A stretch of 64,000 nt of DNA from assembly GCF_016786215.1 (NCBI RefSeq), contig NZ_JADOBG010000001.1, positions 62,001 to 126,000 on the forward strand, read 5' to 3'. The notes below the pieces were generated by a model. It worked only from the letters and a program-made list of their open reading frames with translations, was not told the origin of the DNA and did not search any database. How positions within the stretch are numbered: the stretch's first letter is position 1; each line of letters starts with the position of its first letter. This DNA comes from Legionella bononiensis. Its GTDB lineage: Bacteria > Pseudomonadota > Gammaproteobacteria > Legionellales > Legionellaceae. Below, in pieces: positions 37,165 to 46,867 of this stretch. The position numbers were made by a program, and so were the translations under genes.

Positions 37165-39927
37165 TTATTTACTAAATTGGCTGTTCATTTCAGAATTTAA
37201 TGACTCCAGATCCGAATCAAATTGATCCAGTTTTTTAGCCGAATCGGTTTTTATGGCTTCTTTCTTATCAAAAAAAGTACCTTTAAATCCATTGGGTGCT
37301 GTACATTGTATCGCTAATGCTGGTAGAACAGTTAATGCTGAAATGACCCCTAAAATTGCTCTGATGAATACAGGGAAATTATGCCAGCCACGGTGTTGAG
37401 CCAGTATTGGTCTGGCATTCTGAAGTGCTTGTTTGCACTTTTCATGAAATCTTTTAAATGATTCTGCTGTAATTTCATAATTAAAAAACTGGTTTCTTGC
37501 CTTGTTTAATTTAATGTTCAGTTTGTAAAGTGTCTGGCATAACTCATCATTGCCACCGCTTTTTTGGACAAGTTGCATTGTTTTTACTTGCAGTTGTTCT
37601 AGTTTGGCATTAAATTGTTCCTGATAGGGAAGTACTTGCTCACGCAGATTGTTTTGTTCTAATTGGTGTTGCGCACGAATTAAATCTTCATCACTAAAAT
37701 CCTTTTTTAAATCTGGGCGATGTTTGAATACAAGGTTAATTAAATTCAAATCCCCGTGCTCTATCGCCTGAGTAATATGATTTTTGGTAAAATGCTCTCT
37801 GTAAGCTGGATTGGTTATAAGTTGATGTTCCAATTGTTGATAGTAATTAGCAAACAGTGTTTTAAACATTGCTGCCTTTTGGGGATCTTTTGTACTTAAG
37901 TGTTCAGCCCATTGACGAGCAGATCTGCCTCCAAAAGGTATTTCTCCCGTTTCATAAATATAATTTAGTGGAACAACCGTTCTGGAATGAATATTGGCGC
38001 CTGCGGTCATTAAAAAAGCAGCTGCTTCAATCTGTCCAGTTCTGCATGCCCAAAGAAAGGCTGTTTGTTTCATGTTATCTTCATGTTCAAGCAATTCCGG
38101 TCTGTGCAAGAGAATGAGTTTGATCAGTTGTAAATCGCCACTCTGGACGGCCTTAATCAAATCTGCCCCTTCAATATATTGGGCAAATTCAGGATTTTTT
38201 TTGAAGAACAGTTGAATTATCTTTGTAGGTATGGGGCTTTGTTTTAGAGCAGGAGTAATGGCTTTATAGGAGCACTTTAAATTGCTGTGTTCAATTAATA
38301 GTTCAGTCTGCGCGTATTTTTTATTGGTGATCGTTTCGGTTAAAAGTTGTATTGACTGGTTGTTTGAAAGCTCGTGAATCAGGTTCGTTAAGGTATTTTG
38401 TTCTAATTCATCCTTCAAAGTTTTATCGAGTAATATCCTGACTTCTTTAAATGCGACAGAGCGTTGCATGTAGGCGTCACGGTTTTTATAAAAGGTTTCA
38501 AAATGTAACGCAGAGGCTTGTTTTTGCTGTTCTGGACTGTTTAGATTACTGTCTTCTGTGATGGGTACCATACTCCAGCAAAGACGCCCACCCATGATCA
38601 GGTAATTTGAATCGTGAACGGTTTCAGCGACACATGCTACACGTAATTCGTCATAATGGTCTGCTTCCAAATGATGAATAGAGATTTCAAAGGTTGCATC
38701 AAGGATTGACTGATATTCTTCAGCAGAGAGTTGAAACTCTTTTGACATGATTTTGCTGAATTCTTTTTCATCGGTACATAGAGTGACTATGAGCTTATTT
38801 AATTGATACGTATCTTGAATGAGATGGATAAAAGACTTTGCAATTTCTTTATTTTTTAATCTGAGCTCCACGGTACACAGATAGAGAAACGTTTGTAATA
38901 TGAATAATTGATAGGTTAATTTTTTATCTTCCCGAATTTTTTGTGGATCCAAATGTCTTTCTTCATATTGAGCTACTGCATTCTGGTAAATGGCTTCAAA
39001 TGATTTTTGCTCGATTTGGGTTGATTCTTTAAGTATGTCCGCATTATTAAAGACTGAATCTACGGCGTTGAGTATTTCATCATCACTCCACTGATTAAAA
39101 TCATCATCTATTTCGCAGAGATAAGCGAAATTCTCTTCCATGTTTTCAAATACATCAAATGATTGATCTGCCAGGGTGCTGTCTTTTTTTTGCAAGTATT
39201 GGTATATTTTTAGAAACAATTCTTTTGGACTTTTATTATCAGATCGGTTTAAATACTCCCGGGTATCGGGTATTTGTGCTATGGCTTTGGGGATAAGCGC
39301 ACTCCTGTTTTTTTTGACAGGTGCTTTGATTTGGGACAATGCATTAAGATACTCATTGATGTTTACCTTGGGTACTAGTTTTCGGGTTGACAGTTCACCA
39401 GGGTTTGTAAGACTCATAATATTAGGTAGATTTAAGGGCCTGGCGCTATCCGGCCTGACTTTAACAATAAATTCTCCTTTGGCAACCAACAGATCTTCCC
39501 TGTGCTCAAGGTCAGATTTCATTTCTTCATAACCAGGATTGCCCGTTTGAAAAGTATCGACCTGTTCACATAGTACTTTTAGGTTATCTATTATTGTGAG
39601 CAGAAACTTGTGATCTTTGGGTAAGAGTTCGGGATCAGAGCTTAATTGATTCAATTCCTTAATCAAATTGGGGAATTGGATTTTAAATATATTGGAGGTA
39701 GATCTTTGTGTTCCTTGGAAGAATTTTCTTCGTTCCAGATCTGCTTTACAGGTATTATCGCCAAATATATGAAGAGCCATTGTTCTATTAGTATCTTTCG
39801 ATATATTCTCGGTAATTTTTTGCGCACCGGTTAATGGAACAATAATGGTGAGCTCACCTGATTTATCTATGTGTAAAAACGGATATTTTTGAAATATTCG
39901 AGATAAATCATCTTTGAAATGAGTCAT
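37165..39927 (-). CDS. Ankyrin-repeat protein, candidate Dot/Icm effector
   Basis: Not recognised as a named gene. 920 residues. Residues about 585-665 and 720-750 contain ankyrin-like repeats (AVQSGDLQLIKLILLHRPEL, WACRTGQIEAAAFLMTAGAN, AIEHGDLNLINLVFKHRPDL); residues about 846-872 form a hydrophobic hairpin or TM (FIRAILGVISALTVLPALA) followed by a polar, Glu/Ser-rich C-terminus ending SLNSEMNSQFSK, similar in style to several Legionella effectors with a conserved C-terminal hydrophobic module. The N-terminal 580 residues are helical without recognisable domains. A PmrA box lies 46 bases upstream of the start, supporting an effector role under PmrAB control. Single gene, opposite strand to the lbt operon. 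Confidence 0.75.
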   Translation of the reverse strand: MTHFKDDLSRIFQKYPFLHIDKSGELTIIVPLTGAQKITENISKDTNRTMALHIFGDNTCKADLERRKFFQGTQRSTSNIFKIQFPNLIKELNQLSSDPELLPKDHKFLLTIIDNLKVLCEQVDTFQTGNPGYEEMKSDLEHREDLLVAKGEFIVKVRPDSARPLNLPNIMSLTNPGELSTRKLVPKVNINEYLNALSQIKAPVKKNRSALIPKAIAQIPDTREYLNRSDNKSPKELFLKIYQYLQKKDSTLADQSFDVFENMEENFAYLCEIDDDFNQWSDDEILNAVDSVFNNADILKESTQIEQKSFEAIYQNAVAQYEERHLDPQKIREDKKLTYQLFILQTFLYLCTVELRLKNKEIAKSFIHLIQDTYQLNKLIVTLCTDEKEFSKIMSKEFQLSAEEYQSILDATFEISIHHLEADHYDELRVACVAETVHDSNYLIMGGRLCWSMVPITEDSNLNSPEQQKQASALHFETFYKNRDAYMQRSVAFKEVRILLDKTLKDELEQNTLTNLIHELSNNQSIQLLTETITNKKYAQTELLIEHSNLKCSYKAITPALKQSPIPTKIIQLFFKKNPEFAQYIEGADLIKAVQSGDLQLIKLILLHRPELLEHEDNMKQTAFLWACRTGQIEAAAFLMTAGANIHSRTVVPLNYIYETGEIPFGGRSARQWAEHLSTKDPQKAAMFKTLFANYYQQLEHQLITNPAYREHFTKNHITQAIEHGDLNLINLVFKHRPDLKKDFSDEDLIRAQHQLEQNNLREQVLPYQEQFNAKLEQLQVKTMQLVQKSGGNDELCQTLYKLNIKLNKARNQFFNYEITAESFKRFHEKCKQALQNARPILAQHRGWHNFPVFIRAILGVISALTVLPALAIQCTAPNGFKGTFFDKKEAIKTDSAKKLDQFDSDLESLNSEMNSQFSK

Positions 39928-39972
39928 ATCAACCTACCTGAAATTCATATTTGTATATTATAGGTAGGAGAG

Positions 39973-39989
39973 ATTAAGGTAAAATTAAG
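39973..39989 (-). promoter_or_regulatory. PmrA-binding site upstream of ankyrin effector candidate
   Basis: On the minus strand the site reads CTTAAT-TTTAC-CTTAAT, two perfect direct copies of the PmrA half-site with the 5-base spacing of the described consensus. It ends 46 bases ahead of the start at 39927, a typical activator distance. Coordinates are for the two half-sites and spacer. Confidence 0.75.
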
Positions 39990-40106
39990 AACGCCATGTT
40001 TTTTTAAGAGACAGTTGTATTATGAATGACACAAAACTTGAACTCTTCCATAAATATGACATTTTTTATTATTAATACAAAGAGATAAAATCTAATTACA
40101 GCGCAT

Positions 40107-40229
40107 TTAATTAAAACATAATAATGCGATGCTGATCAGTACAATAACTAATACGGTTATTTTTTTATGCTTATTCGTGCCATTCTCGGATGATCTGATG
40201 TTTTCGGCGATATTTTTGTGGTTTTTCAT
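40107..40229 (-). CDS. Small single-TM peptide (40 residues)
   Basis: Short frame from ATG 40229 with AAAGGA upstream, encoding an N-terminal basic/polar half (MKNHKNIAENIRSSENG) and a C-terminal TM segment ITVLVIVLISIALLCFN. Signature of a type II small membrane peptide. It fills part of the 536-base gap between the ankyrin protein and the 1662-residue gene. No homology recognised; could be fortuitous. Confidence 0.45.
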   Translation of the reverse strand: MKNHKNIAENIRSSENGTNKHKKITVLVIVLISIALLCFN

Positions 40230-40463
40230 GAGGAACTTAGTCCTTTCAAAGAGGTCTCTTTATTTAATTTTAGCTTATTAATTGCATTTCATACTTAATT
40301 CGAGTTGATTAAAAAAATGCTGTAAAGGTCTCACCATTTCAATTCGTTCATACTGTGCACTCAAGAATAGGCCGTTCTATTTGGTCTATAATTAATGCTA
40401 TCAGATATTCCGATCGATAAGACATAGGACAGGACTTACGATCAACCTCAAGCAGGGATGTAA

Positions 40464-43400
40464 ATGATTACTGTATTGGGATATGAACTACACGATAAAA
40501 TGAGGCATAATCATAATATCGACACCTATCATGCTTTGAGACTAAAAGATAAGTGTAAGGTATTATTAAAAATTCCTAATAATAACTATACCTCTTCAGA
40601 AAATCTGGCCATTTTGCAGCATGAATTTCATTTGTTAAAAACAATTAATGCCCCTCCAATTATTAAAGCCTATGATTTTTTACAAAATACTCCTGCTCCC
40701 GTTTTGATTCTTGAACATGTAGAAGGGCAGTTGTTAAGTTCTTATTTAATGGAAAATACCCTGGAAATCGGTGATTTTTTCGATCTGGCATTACAATTGG
40801 TTGATATTATCGGTGAGTTGCATCAGAGGAATATTATTCATAAGGAAATACGGCCATCAAATATCATTATAGATACCCAACATTTAACCCTTAAATTAAT
40901 CGATTTGAGCGCTTCTACTAAATTATCTGAAGAATCATTTGATTATTCGAACTTGGATAAATTTGTAGAGGGACTCGCCTATATTTCTCCTGAACAAACC
41001 GGACGAATTAATCGACCAGTAGATTATCGAACAGATTTTTATTCGCTTGGTGTCACATTCTATGAAATGCTGACGAATCAATTGCCATTTCAAACCAGCA
41101 ACAGCCAGGAGTTAATTGAAAGCCATATCACTAAAAAACCACTATCTGTATTGGCTGTCCGGCGAAATATACCCAAAATGCTGGCAGCAATTATTGATAA
41201 ATTATTGGAAAAAATGCCAGAAGATCGATATTCAAGTTTTATAGGCATAAAGTCAGATATTGTGGATTGTTATAAACAGTGGGTGGTGAAACGAAATGTC
41301 ACAGAATACGCGCTAGGAACTAAAGACATCAGAGATCATTTGAGTATCTCGCGCAATTTATACGGTCGTGAACACGAAGTAAAACAATTAATTGATGCCT
41401 TTAAAAGGGTAAGTCAGGCTACTTCTGAAATCATATTGATTGCCGGTTATTCAGGCATAGGAAAAACTTCTATAGTCAGGGAAGTATATAAGCCAATAAT
41501 AGAGCACCGTGGATATTTCATACAGGGTAAATATGATCAGTTACGAAGGAGTATGCCTTACAGCGCCATTGTAACAGCGTTTCAAAATCTGGTTAAGCAG
41601 GTTTTAGCAGAACAAGAGGGAACACTCGAAATATTAAAAAATCAATTGTTGCATTCATTGGGAAACATTGGTCAGGTTGTAATCGATGTCATTCCTGAGG
41701 TGGAATTGATTATTGGTGAACAACCTGCCGTACCTCAGTTAAATCCTGTAGATGCACAAACCCGGTTTAATCTGGCGTTTCAAAATTTTGTGCGTGTGTT
41801 TGCAAAAGTCGAACATCCACTAGTGATTTTTCTTGATGATTTACAATGGGCGGATAATTCATCTCTTGGTTTTATAGAAAATTTATTACAAGATAGAGAA
41901 ACTCAATATTTGTTGATTATCGGGGCTTATCGGGATAATGAAATTAATGCGAATCATCCCCTGCAACTCAGTTTAAATCATTTAAGCACGAGCCATGTGC
42001 CGTTCACCACATTAACATTGCAGCCATTAAATTTAAGAAATGTTCAACAATTATTACAGGATGCATTAGCTGGTTCATCTGAACGAATTCAGAGTCTGGC
42101 TGAATGCGTTTATGAAAAAACACAAGGCAATCCTTTTTTTATCAATGAATTTTTAAAGCTTATCTATCAGCAGCATTTGCTTACTTTTTCTTATGATCAG
42201 GGTATTTGGGAGTGGAATTTAGAAGAGATCAAACATCAAAGTGCAGATGATAATGTAATTAATCTGATAACAGCCAAAATTCATCTGCTTTCAAAACCCA
42301 GTCAGGACACTTTAAAATTAGCTTCCTGTTTTGGTCATCAATTTGATTTAAAAACGCTCCTTATTACAAATGGTCAATCTGCCAGTAATACTGCCGAACA
42401 ATTGTGGCAGGCAATCAATGCCAATTTAATCATTCCTCTGGAAGAATCATATAAAACACTGGGCTTGGTAGGGTTAAATGAAACAGTTTCGGATTTGGAT
42501 CTTGGTAATTTACATTATCGATTTGCCCATGACCGAATTCAACAGGCAGCATATGACTTCATTGAACCACAGGATAGGCCTGCCATTCATTTAAAAATAG
42601 GTCGATTGTTATTAAAACAAAAACCGTTGGAAGAGCATGATGAACGTCTATTCAGTGTGCTGAAACATTTTAACCAAAGCATCACTTTAGTTGAAGATAT
42701 TGAAGAACGACATGCATTGGCTAAATATAATTTTTGGGCAGGTCAAAAAGCGAAAATGGAATCGGCATATGATGCGGCAAATGAGCATTTATCCGCAGGT
42801 GTTGAATTTTTGGAGCCGGTTAATTGGAGTAAAAAGTACACTCTGACTTTTCAGTTGTATAAGGAGTGTGCTGTTTGCAAATATCTGCTCGGTGACTTTA
42901 TAACTGCTGATCTTTATTTTTCCGAGCTTTTAAATCATTCAAGATGCGCGACAGACAGTCTTGAAGTATATCGATTGAAAATAGAAATGTTCTCTATTTT
43001 AGGCAAACATACTGAGGCCTTGCAGATGGGTTTGACGGCATTACGTCAATTCAATATTAAAATTCCTGAGAAACCGAACGTACTGCACATATTAATTGCT
43101 ATTTATAAAATTAAATTCCAGTTAAGACATACTAAAATTGAGGAACTCTATTTACCGCCAATGAGTGATTTACAACAAAAAGCAATTGTCGATTTAATTA
43201 CCCAATTATTAAATAGCGCGTTTATCATCAATCAAAAACTCTTTGTTGTTTTAACCTGTAAAAATATCAGCCTGAGTCTGAAATACGGATATACCGAAAG
43301 TACTTCGATGTCTATTCCTGTTTATGCATTTATTATCATGCATTCACTTAATTTATATGATGAAGCTATATCTTTTGTTCGTTTATACGACCGTTTGAAG

Positions 43401-45452
43401 CAGGAGTATGGTGCATCGGATTTTGAAGGAAAAAATCAGTTTATCTTAGGTACCTTTATAGAGCCTTATCAAACCTCGTTTGAACAGTGTACTAGTACAG
43501 TCAATAAAGCCTTCAGATTATGTTGTGATGTAGGTGATTTGGTTTACAGCAATTACAGTAAATTATTGTTGGTTCTTCATTCCCTATCGGCTGGTAATCA
43601 TTTGGAAGAAGTAAAAAAGAATATTGGTTCGGCTTTGTTGTTTATGAATCGAGTTAAAATTTCAGATTTTATCACAGTGGCAAAATTTTGGGAGTATTCC
43701 GTGCAATGCCTGGAAGATTCCGAACTTGCCACAATCGATAAATCTGTTTTATTTGAAGAAGAAATAAAACATGGAAAGAGTAAAACGGAGTTAAGCTTTT
43801 TTTATAGTACATTGACGCGCATGAATTTTTTATTGGGTAAATATGAAGATGCAGTTCAATCGGGTGAACAGCATGAGGTTTATGCTGAATACGATAAGGG
43901 CTTAGTCAGTCATTTAGATGGGAAATTCTTTTTTGCTCTTGCTCTTTTTTCTTATTTTCCAAACTTGCCAAAAACTCAGAGTAAATTCTATTTAAAAAAA
44001 TTAAAACGATTGGCACTTTTTATTGATAAATATGCCTCCTGGTGTCCTGATAATTATAAAATTTATTCACTGCTTATGGCGAGTGAATTAGCTCGTTTGG
44101 ATAATCATGAGGAAAAATCTCTTGCACTTTATGAAGAGTCAATAAAATTGGCTCTTTCCCGTGGACTGATTCTGATTGCAGCGATAGCCAGTGAACGGGC
44201 TGCTATTCATTGTCTTGATATTAAGATCGATAGAGTGGCCAAATTTTATTTGCGAAATGCACATCGATATTATAAAGACTGGGGGGCTTTAACCAAAGTC
44301 AAGTTGTTGGAGGAAGCTTATCCAACCTTATTACTTAATTATTACAGTTCGAGCTATGAATCCGTTGTATCGAATGCTCCTTATCCTCTCGCATCTACAA
44401 AAAGCCTGGATATGTTGGCCATTTTAAAATTCTCCCGGTTAATCTCCGGTGAAATTCGCCTGGATCACCTATTACAAAAACTTTTGGTCATCGTATTGGA
44501 GTTAACTGCTGCTGAACGTTGTGTTATTTTAACGAAAGTTGAAGAGCAATGGATTGTTGAAGCAGAAGGAAATCTGGTGCACCAGACCGTCTTTCTTAAT
44601 GGTCTGGTAGCTGCTGATACACCACAGGTTTATCCAAAATCAATCCTGAATTATGTTGATCGAACGCAACAACCCATTATTTTAAAGGATGCTTCTCAAT
44701 CAGAACTATCCAGTCAGGATGTCTATGTAATCGAAAAAAATCCTAAAGCCCTTTTAATGATGCCGTTATTTTACAAAGGCCAATGTTCCAGAATACTCTA
44801 TCTGGAACATATGAACATGAGTAGTGCATTTACACTCGAGCATCTGAACAGTTTGCATTTATTAATGACTCAAACCATGACCTCACTTGAAAATGGCAGG
44901 ATTTTCTATGAAGTGACCCATGATCTGTTAACAGGACTTGCCAATCGCAATATGTTGTATGAACTCTTCCAAATCACGGTAAAACAAATTGCTCGTACTC
45001 AAGGCACGGTGGCTTTAATTCTTCTTGATGTCGATCATTTTAAATCCATTAATGAGGATTTAGGACAGGATGTGGGGGATAAGTTATTGATTCATTTAGC
45101 CTCTAAATTGACAGCGAATTTACGTCGAGGTGATATTTTAGCACGTATAGGCGGGGATGAATTTGTGGTCATGCTTGCCAATGTACCGTCAACTGCTCTG
45201 CTTGTTTCTATTGTTGAACGGTTGATAAAGGAAGTGATAATGCCGGTTCAAATCAAAGATCATGTGATTCATTTGTCAGTAAACGTTGGAGTCAGCATGT
45301 ATCCACATAACGGTAATGACATTCAAACTTTGATTAAATTAGCTGAATTAGCATTGAATCAAATTAAGGCAGAAGGAACAAATCGATTCAAAATCCATTC
45401 TTCAAATCGTTATGATGAATTGAATCAAAACCCAAGTGATACTGCAGAATAG
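40464..45452 (+). CDS. Multidomain Ser/Thr kinase-like / AAA ATPase / GAF / GGDEF protein
   Basis: 1662 residues. Residues 1-270: protein-kinase fold with Lys36 (VLLK), Glu54 in alphaC, HKEIRPSNIII at 126-136 and LIDLSAST at 145-152, YISPEQTGRINRP activation segment. The catalytic HRD Asp is Glu128 and DFG reads DLS, so catalysis may be lost or altered. Residues about 300-700: AAA_16-type ATPase with AGYSGIGKTSIVREV and LDDLQWAD. About 700-1300: helical TPR-like repeats. About 1310-1480: GAF. C-terminus: GGDEF with RIGGDEFVVM and an RRGD I-site five residues before it. This architecture is known from large signal-transducing kinases of cyanobacteria and proteobacteria, here coupled to c-di-GMP synthesis. 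Transcribed alone. Confidence 0.85.
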   Translation: MITVLGYELHDKMRHNHNIDTYHALRLKDKCKVLLKIPNNNYTSSENLAILQHEFHLLKTINAPPIIKAYDFLQNTPAPVLILEHVEGQLLSSYLMENTLEIGDFFDLALQLVDIIGELHQRNIIHKEIRPSNIIIDTQHLTLKLIDLSASTKLSEESFDYSNLDKFVEGLAYISPEQTGRINRPVDYRTDFYSLGVTFYEMLTNQLPFQTSNSQELIESHITKKPLSVLAVRRNIPKMLAAIIDKLLEKMPEDRYSSFIGIKSDIVDCYKQWVVKRNVTEYALGTKDIRDHLSISRNLYGREHEVKQLIDAFKRVSQATSEIILIAGYSGIGKTSIVREVYKPIIEHRGYFIQGKYDQLRRSMPYSAIVTAFQNLVKQVLAEQEGTLEILKNQLLHSLGNIGQVVIDVIPEVELIIGEQPAVPQLNPVDAQTRFNLAFQNFVRVFAKVEHPLVIFLDDLQWADNSSLGFIENLLQDRETQYLLIIGAYRDNEINANHPLQLSLNHLSTSHVPFTTLTLQPLNLRNVQQLLQDALAGSSERIQSLAECVYEKTQGNPFFINEFLKLIYQQHLLTFSYDQGIWEWNLEEIKHQSADDNVINLITAKIHLLSKPSQDTLKLASCFGHQFDLKTLLITNGQSASNTAEQLWQAINANLIIPLEESYKTLGLVGLNETVSDLDLGNLHYRFAHDRIQQAAYDFIEPQDRPAIHLKIGRLLLKQKPLEEHDERLFSVLKHFNQSITLVEDIEERHALAKYNFWAGQKAKMESAYDAANEHLSAGVEFLEPVNWSKKYTLTFQLYKECAVCKYLLGDFITADLYFSELLNHSRCATDSLEVYRLKIEMFSILGKHTEALQMGLTALRQFNIKIPEKPNVLHILIAIYKIKFQLRHTKIEELYLPPMSDLQQKAIVDLITQLLNSAFIINQKLFVVLTCKNISLSLKYGYTESTSMSIPVYAFIIMHSLNLYDEAISFVRLYDRLKQEYGASDFEGKNQFILGTFIEPYQTSFEQCTSTVNKAFRLCCDVGDLVYSNYSKLLLVLHSLSAGNHLEEVKKNIGSALLFMNRVKISDFITVAKFWEYSVQCLEDSELATIDKSVLFEEEIKHGKSKTELSFFYSTLTRMNFLLGKYEDAVQSGEQHEVYAEYDKGLVSHLDGKFFFALALFSYFPNLPKTQSKFYLKKLKRLALFIDKYASWCPDNYKIYSLLMASELARLDNHEEKSLALYEESIKLALSRGLILIAAIASERAAIHCLDIKIDRVAKFYLRNAHRYYKDWGALTKVKLLEEAYPTLLLNYYSSSYESVVSNAPYPLASTKSLDMLAILKFSRLISGEIRLDHLLQKLLVIVLELTAAERCVILTKVEEQWIVEAEGNLVHQTVFLNGLVAADTPQVYPKSILNYVDRTQQPIILKDASQSELSSQDVYVIEKNPKALLMMPLFYKGQCSRILYLEHMNMSSAFTLEHLNSLHLLMTQTMTSLENGRIFYEVTHDLLTGLANRNMLYELFQITVKQIARTQGTVALILLDVDHFKSINEDLGQDVGDKLLIHLASKLTANLRRGDILARIGGDEFVVMLANVPSTALLVSIVERLIKEVIMPVQIKDHVIHLSVNVGVSMYPHNGNDIQTLIKLAELALNQIKAEGTNRFKIHSSNRYDELNQNPSDTAE

Positions 45453-45535
45453 GGGGCAATTGTTATTGCATTTTTATTGTTTCAGTCACATTGAATTCAA
45501 TCAAGCGAGTTCATAATTTATATAAGGAAATCATC

Positions 45536-45913
45536 ATGATTAAGCCAGGACAGTTTTGTTGGAATGAATTAGCGACATCCAATTTGACGCTAGCCAAGAA
45601 TTTTTATCATCGAGTATTTGACTGGGAATTTAGAGAGGTTGATGCAGGCACTATGACCTATACCATTGTTACCTCAAAAGAAACGGACATCGCGGGAATT
45701 TGGCAAATACCTAATGAAATGCGGGAACAAATTCCACCTCATTGGATGTCTTATATTCTGGTTGATGATATTAAAAAGTCTCTGGAGTCTGCAATTCATC
45801 ATGGGGCTAAAGAAATAAAAGAAATTACTCCCGTTGGCGAGATGGGCAAATTGGCGGTGATCGCTGATCCTACGGGAGCCTATGTGGCTTTATGGGAAAC
45901 AGCTAAAGAATAA
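45536..45913 (+). CDS. VOC-superfamily protein (glyoxalase/bleomycin-resistance fold)
   Basis: 125 residues from ATG 45536, which has AAGGAA upstream; a frame from 45491 extends further but has no better signal. The fold reads as one VOC module with two beta-alpha-beta units: CWNELATSNLTLAKNFYHRVF, and VIADPTGAYVALWE at the C-terminus (metal-ligand-like Glu). It resembles the subgroup of small VOC proteins common next to mobile effector genes; the substrate is unknown. Confidence 0.8.
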   Translation: MIKPGQFCWNELATSNLTLAKNFYHRVFDWEFREVDAGTMTYTIVTSKETDIAGIWQIPNEMREQIPPHWMSYILVDDIKKSLESAIHHGAKEIKEITPVGEMGKLAVIADPTGAYVALWETAKE

Positions 45914-45982
45914 GTAAAACAGACTATAACATCTTGAATAGGGGCCTGAATTGATAATGATATTGATTTATGAAATTGTAGA

Positions 45983-46010
45983 AACTCGAGATTAATTGAA
46001 ATCTCGAGTT
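45983..46010. terminator. Bidirectional terminator hairpin
   Basis: AACTCGAGATT, a 6-base loop, AATCTCGAGTT, an 11-bp perfect stem between two convergent genes, followed by AAATTTTAG. Fits a shared terminator. Confidence 0.7.
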
Positions 46011-46020
46011 AAATTTTAGT

Positions 46021-46548
46021 TTATGCGGCCGGGCTAACTGTAGAATTTTCATAATTTGGATCTATGGTTGGAGAAGTATCTCCTATAATCTGAGCTGTCG
46101 GTGCTGTTTCGGTAACAGGAACACTAAACAGTGGTTTGTGCACTTGAGGTTCTGTGATAGTTCGTAATTGATCATCATTGGCGCTGGTACTTTTTGAGGT
46201 ATTATTTTTTTTTAAAGCATCTGCTGCATTACTTCCAGTAAATGTATGAACGTCGACTGCTGTAAAACCATAACTTACGTCATGATTGCCATGATGGTGA
46301 TGATGCTCACCCTCCTCAAAAGCGCGAACAAATTTATGTCCCGTTTTTTTAGCAAAAAATACTGTTCCATAACCACACCCACCAGCTCCAACTCCAGTGA
46401 CAAATGCCAAGGGAATTCCAACGCCAGTCATGGCGAGACCACAGGTTGCTGTTGCCAAAATAAGTGTTCCTATACCTGCTCCAGCAGTTAAAGTGCAGTA
46501 ACCTAAGCCTTGAGTAAATTTTAATGTACGTTTTGCTATATTGGGCAT
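46021..46548 (-). CDS. Small Gly-rich, His-rich membrane-associated protein
   Basis: Not recognised. 175 residues with a hydrophobic, Gly/Thr-rich N-terminal region that could be two TM segments (about 15-40 and 44-66: GLGYCTLTAGAGIGTLILA, GIPLAFVTGVGAGGCGYG), then a run EHHHHHGNHD at about 80-90 and a polar, Ser/Thr/Pro-rich C-terminal tail. AAGGA precedes the ATG. It could be a secreted host-membrane protein like some Legionella effectors; there is no direct evidence. Confidence 0.6.
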   Translation of the reverse strand: MPNIAKRTLKFTQGLGYCTLTAGAGIGTLILATATCGLAMTGVGIPLAFVTGVGAGGCGYGTVFFAKKTGHKFVRAFEEGEHHHHHGNHDVSYGFTAVDVHTFTGSNAADALKKNNTSKSTSANDDQLRTITEPQVHKPLFSVPVTETAPTAQIIGDTSPTIDPNYENSTVSPAA

Positions 46549-46867
46549 GCCGTAAATCCTTTTGAAGATTATTTTTTGCAGTACTGAATTGAATGAGTAA
46601 TGCTCAGAATATTTTTACATCATGTAAAAACAAGAATCATGGTAGCAATTTCAATTTTTTGAGTGAACGCTTAAAAATTAATAGTGGTTATATGAAATGT
46701 TAATGACCTGGTTGGTTATTGAACAGAAGAGAAATGAGGCAATTCCTTCTAGGTTCAGTAATGATACTCGATCTCTGGATCCCGCGAACAGGTCGCGGGA
46801 CGTTGAGAATAAATTGATGAATTGTCAACACACCCTAATGTTGATGGCGCGAATATTTTTTAAGGAC
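46549..46867. other. Intergenic region with dispersed hairpin
   Basis: About 320 bases. It contains TACATCATGTA at about 46617-46627 and, at about 46768-46806, ATCCCGCGAACAGGTCGCGGGACG, a hairpin related to the 31647-31679 element. A plus-strand frame through 46697-47056 overlaps the real minus-strand gene and has no support. Confidence 0.5.
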
